NCBI GenBank assembly: GCA_964035545.1
Contig: OZ037771.1
Coordinates: 5,202,628-5,266,627, forward strand
Reading direction: 5' to 3'
Origin: Bugula neritina
Lineage: Eukaryota; Bryozoa; Gymnolaemata; Cheilostomatida; Bugulidae
Length of the DNA: 64,000 nt
A program made the position numbers and the translations under genes. The notes below the pieces were generated by a model that was not told where the DNA came from, searched no databases, and saw only the letters and a list, made by a program, of their open reading frames with translations. Below are positions 63,801-64,000 of this stretch, piece by piece; position 1 is the first letter of the stretch, and each line of letters opens with the position of its first letter.

Positions 63801-64000
63801 CTGTGTTAACTATTACTACTAGTCAATACTTGAAAACTCAATAAATGTTTGAAAACTGCTATAAAATTCAAAGATTCAAAAACTCTAGAGTTACTAGTGT
63901 GTGCTAAACTAACTTTAAATACTACAATAGAATATAGTTTAATTGCTTTTCCAGGAGAGCATAGCATATAATGTGTGCTTGCAAGTAAACAAAAGTTCAT

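Overview
This is animal nuclear DNA: AT-rich, with spliced host genes, tRNA-derived SINEs, hAT-type non-autonomous transposons, long microsatellites, a Polinton/Maverick and an LTR retrotransposon. The mobile-element mix suggests a marine invertebrate, possibly a lophotrochozoan. The sequence alone does not settle the phylum.

Layout. (1) 1-2440, minus strand: the first five coding exons of a neurobeachin/LRBA-type gene. (2) 2441-6556: AT-rich, no gene seen. (3) 6557-26307: a decayed Polinton of about 14.6 kb, swollen to 19.75 kb by a nested 5.2-kb LTR retrotransposon. The Polinton has 2.16-kb terminal inverted repeats that carry a protease gene and half a capsid gene. Its interior holds an unrecognised spliced minus-strand gene between inverted repeat arrays, then a zinc-finger/family-B DNA polymerase gene (intron plus several lesions), packaging ATPase, three small conserved ORFs, a chromodomain integrase, a capsid gene that looks like an in-frame minor/major capsid fusion, and the protease. 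(4) 20172-25353: an LTR element inserted inside the right-hand protease gene. It has Gag, a protease and an integrase zinc-binding remnant but no visible reverse transcriptase, plus an extra zinc-finger ORF and two clearly different LTRs. (5) 26308-30127: a degenerate coding relic, a long direct repeat, and a foldback element split by a hAT element. (6) 30128-49083, minus strand: a whole ABCC5 (MRP5)-like transporter gene, about 30 exons rebuilt from consistent splice phases. Its introns hold SINEs, minisatellites and a 218-bp CA repeat. Two exon ends with their splice donors have been tandemly copied into the following intron. (7) 49084-58801: mostly gene-free repeats, including three hAT-type elements. 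(8) 58802-59977, plus strand: the last two exons of a MYND zinc-finger gene. (9) 60240 to beyond 63800, minus strand: the C-terminal exons of an arginine/serine-rich, probably nuclear, protein.

How the parts fit. The four host genes look unrelated and conventional. The Polinton genes form one module: polymerase and integrase for replication and integration, ATPase, capsid and protease for particle assembly. The copy is no longer functional: the polymerase has three stop codons and a frameshift, both protease copies are damaged, and the major capsid protein lacks about half its length. The most unusual points are the capsid fusion, the spliced unknown Polinton gene, the LTR element with non-identical LTRs flanked by a clean target-site duplication, and the 43-bp minisatellite that grew from an exon-intron junction of the transporter gene.
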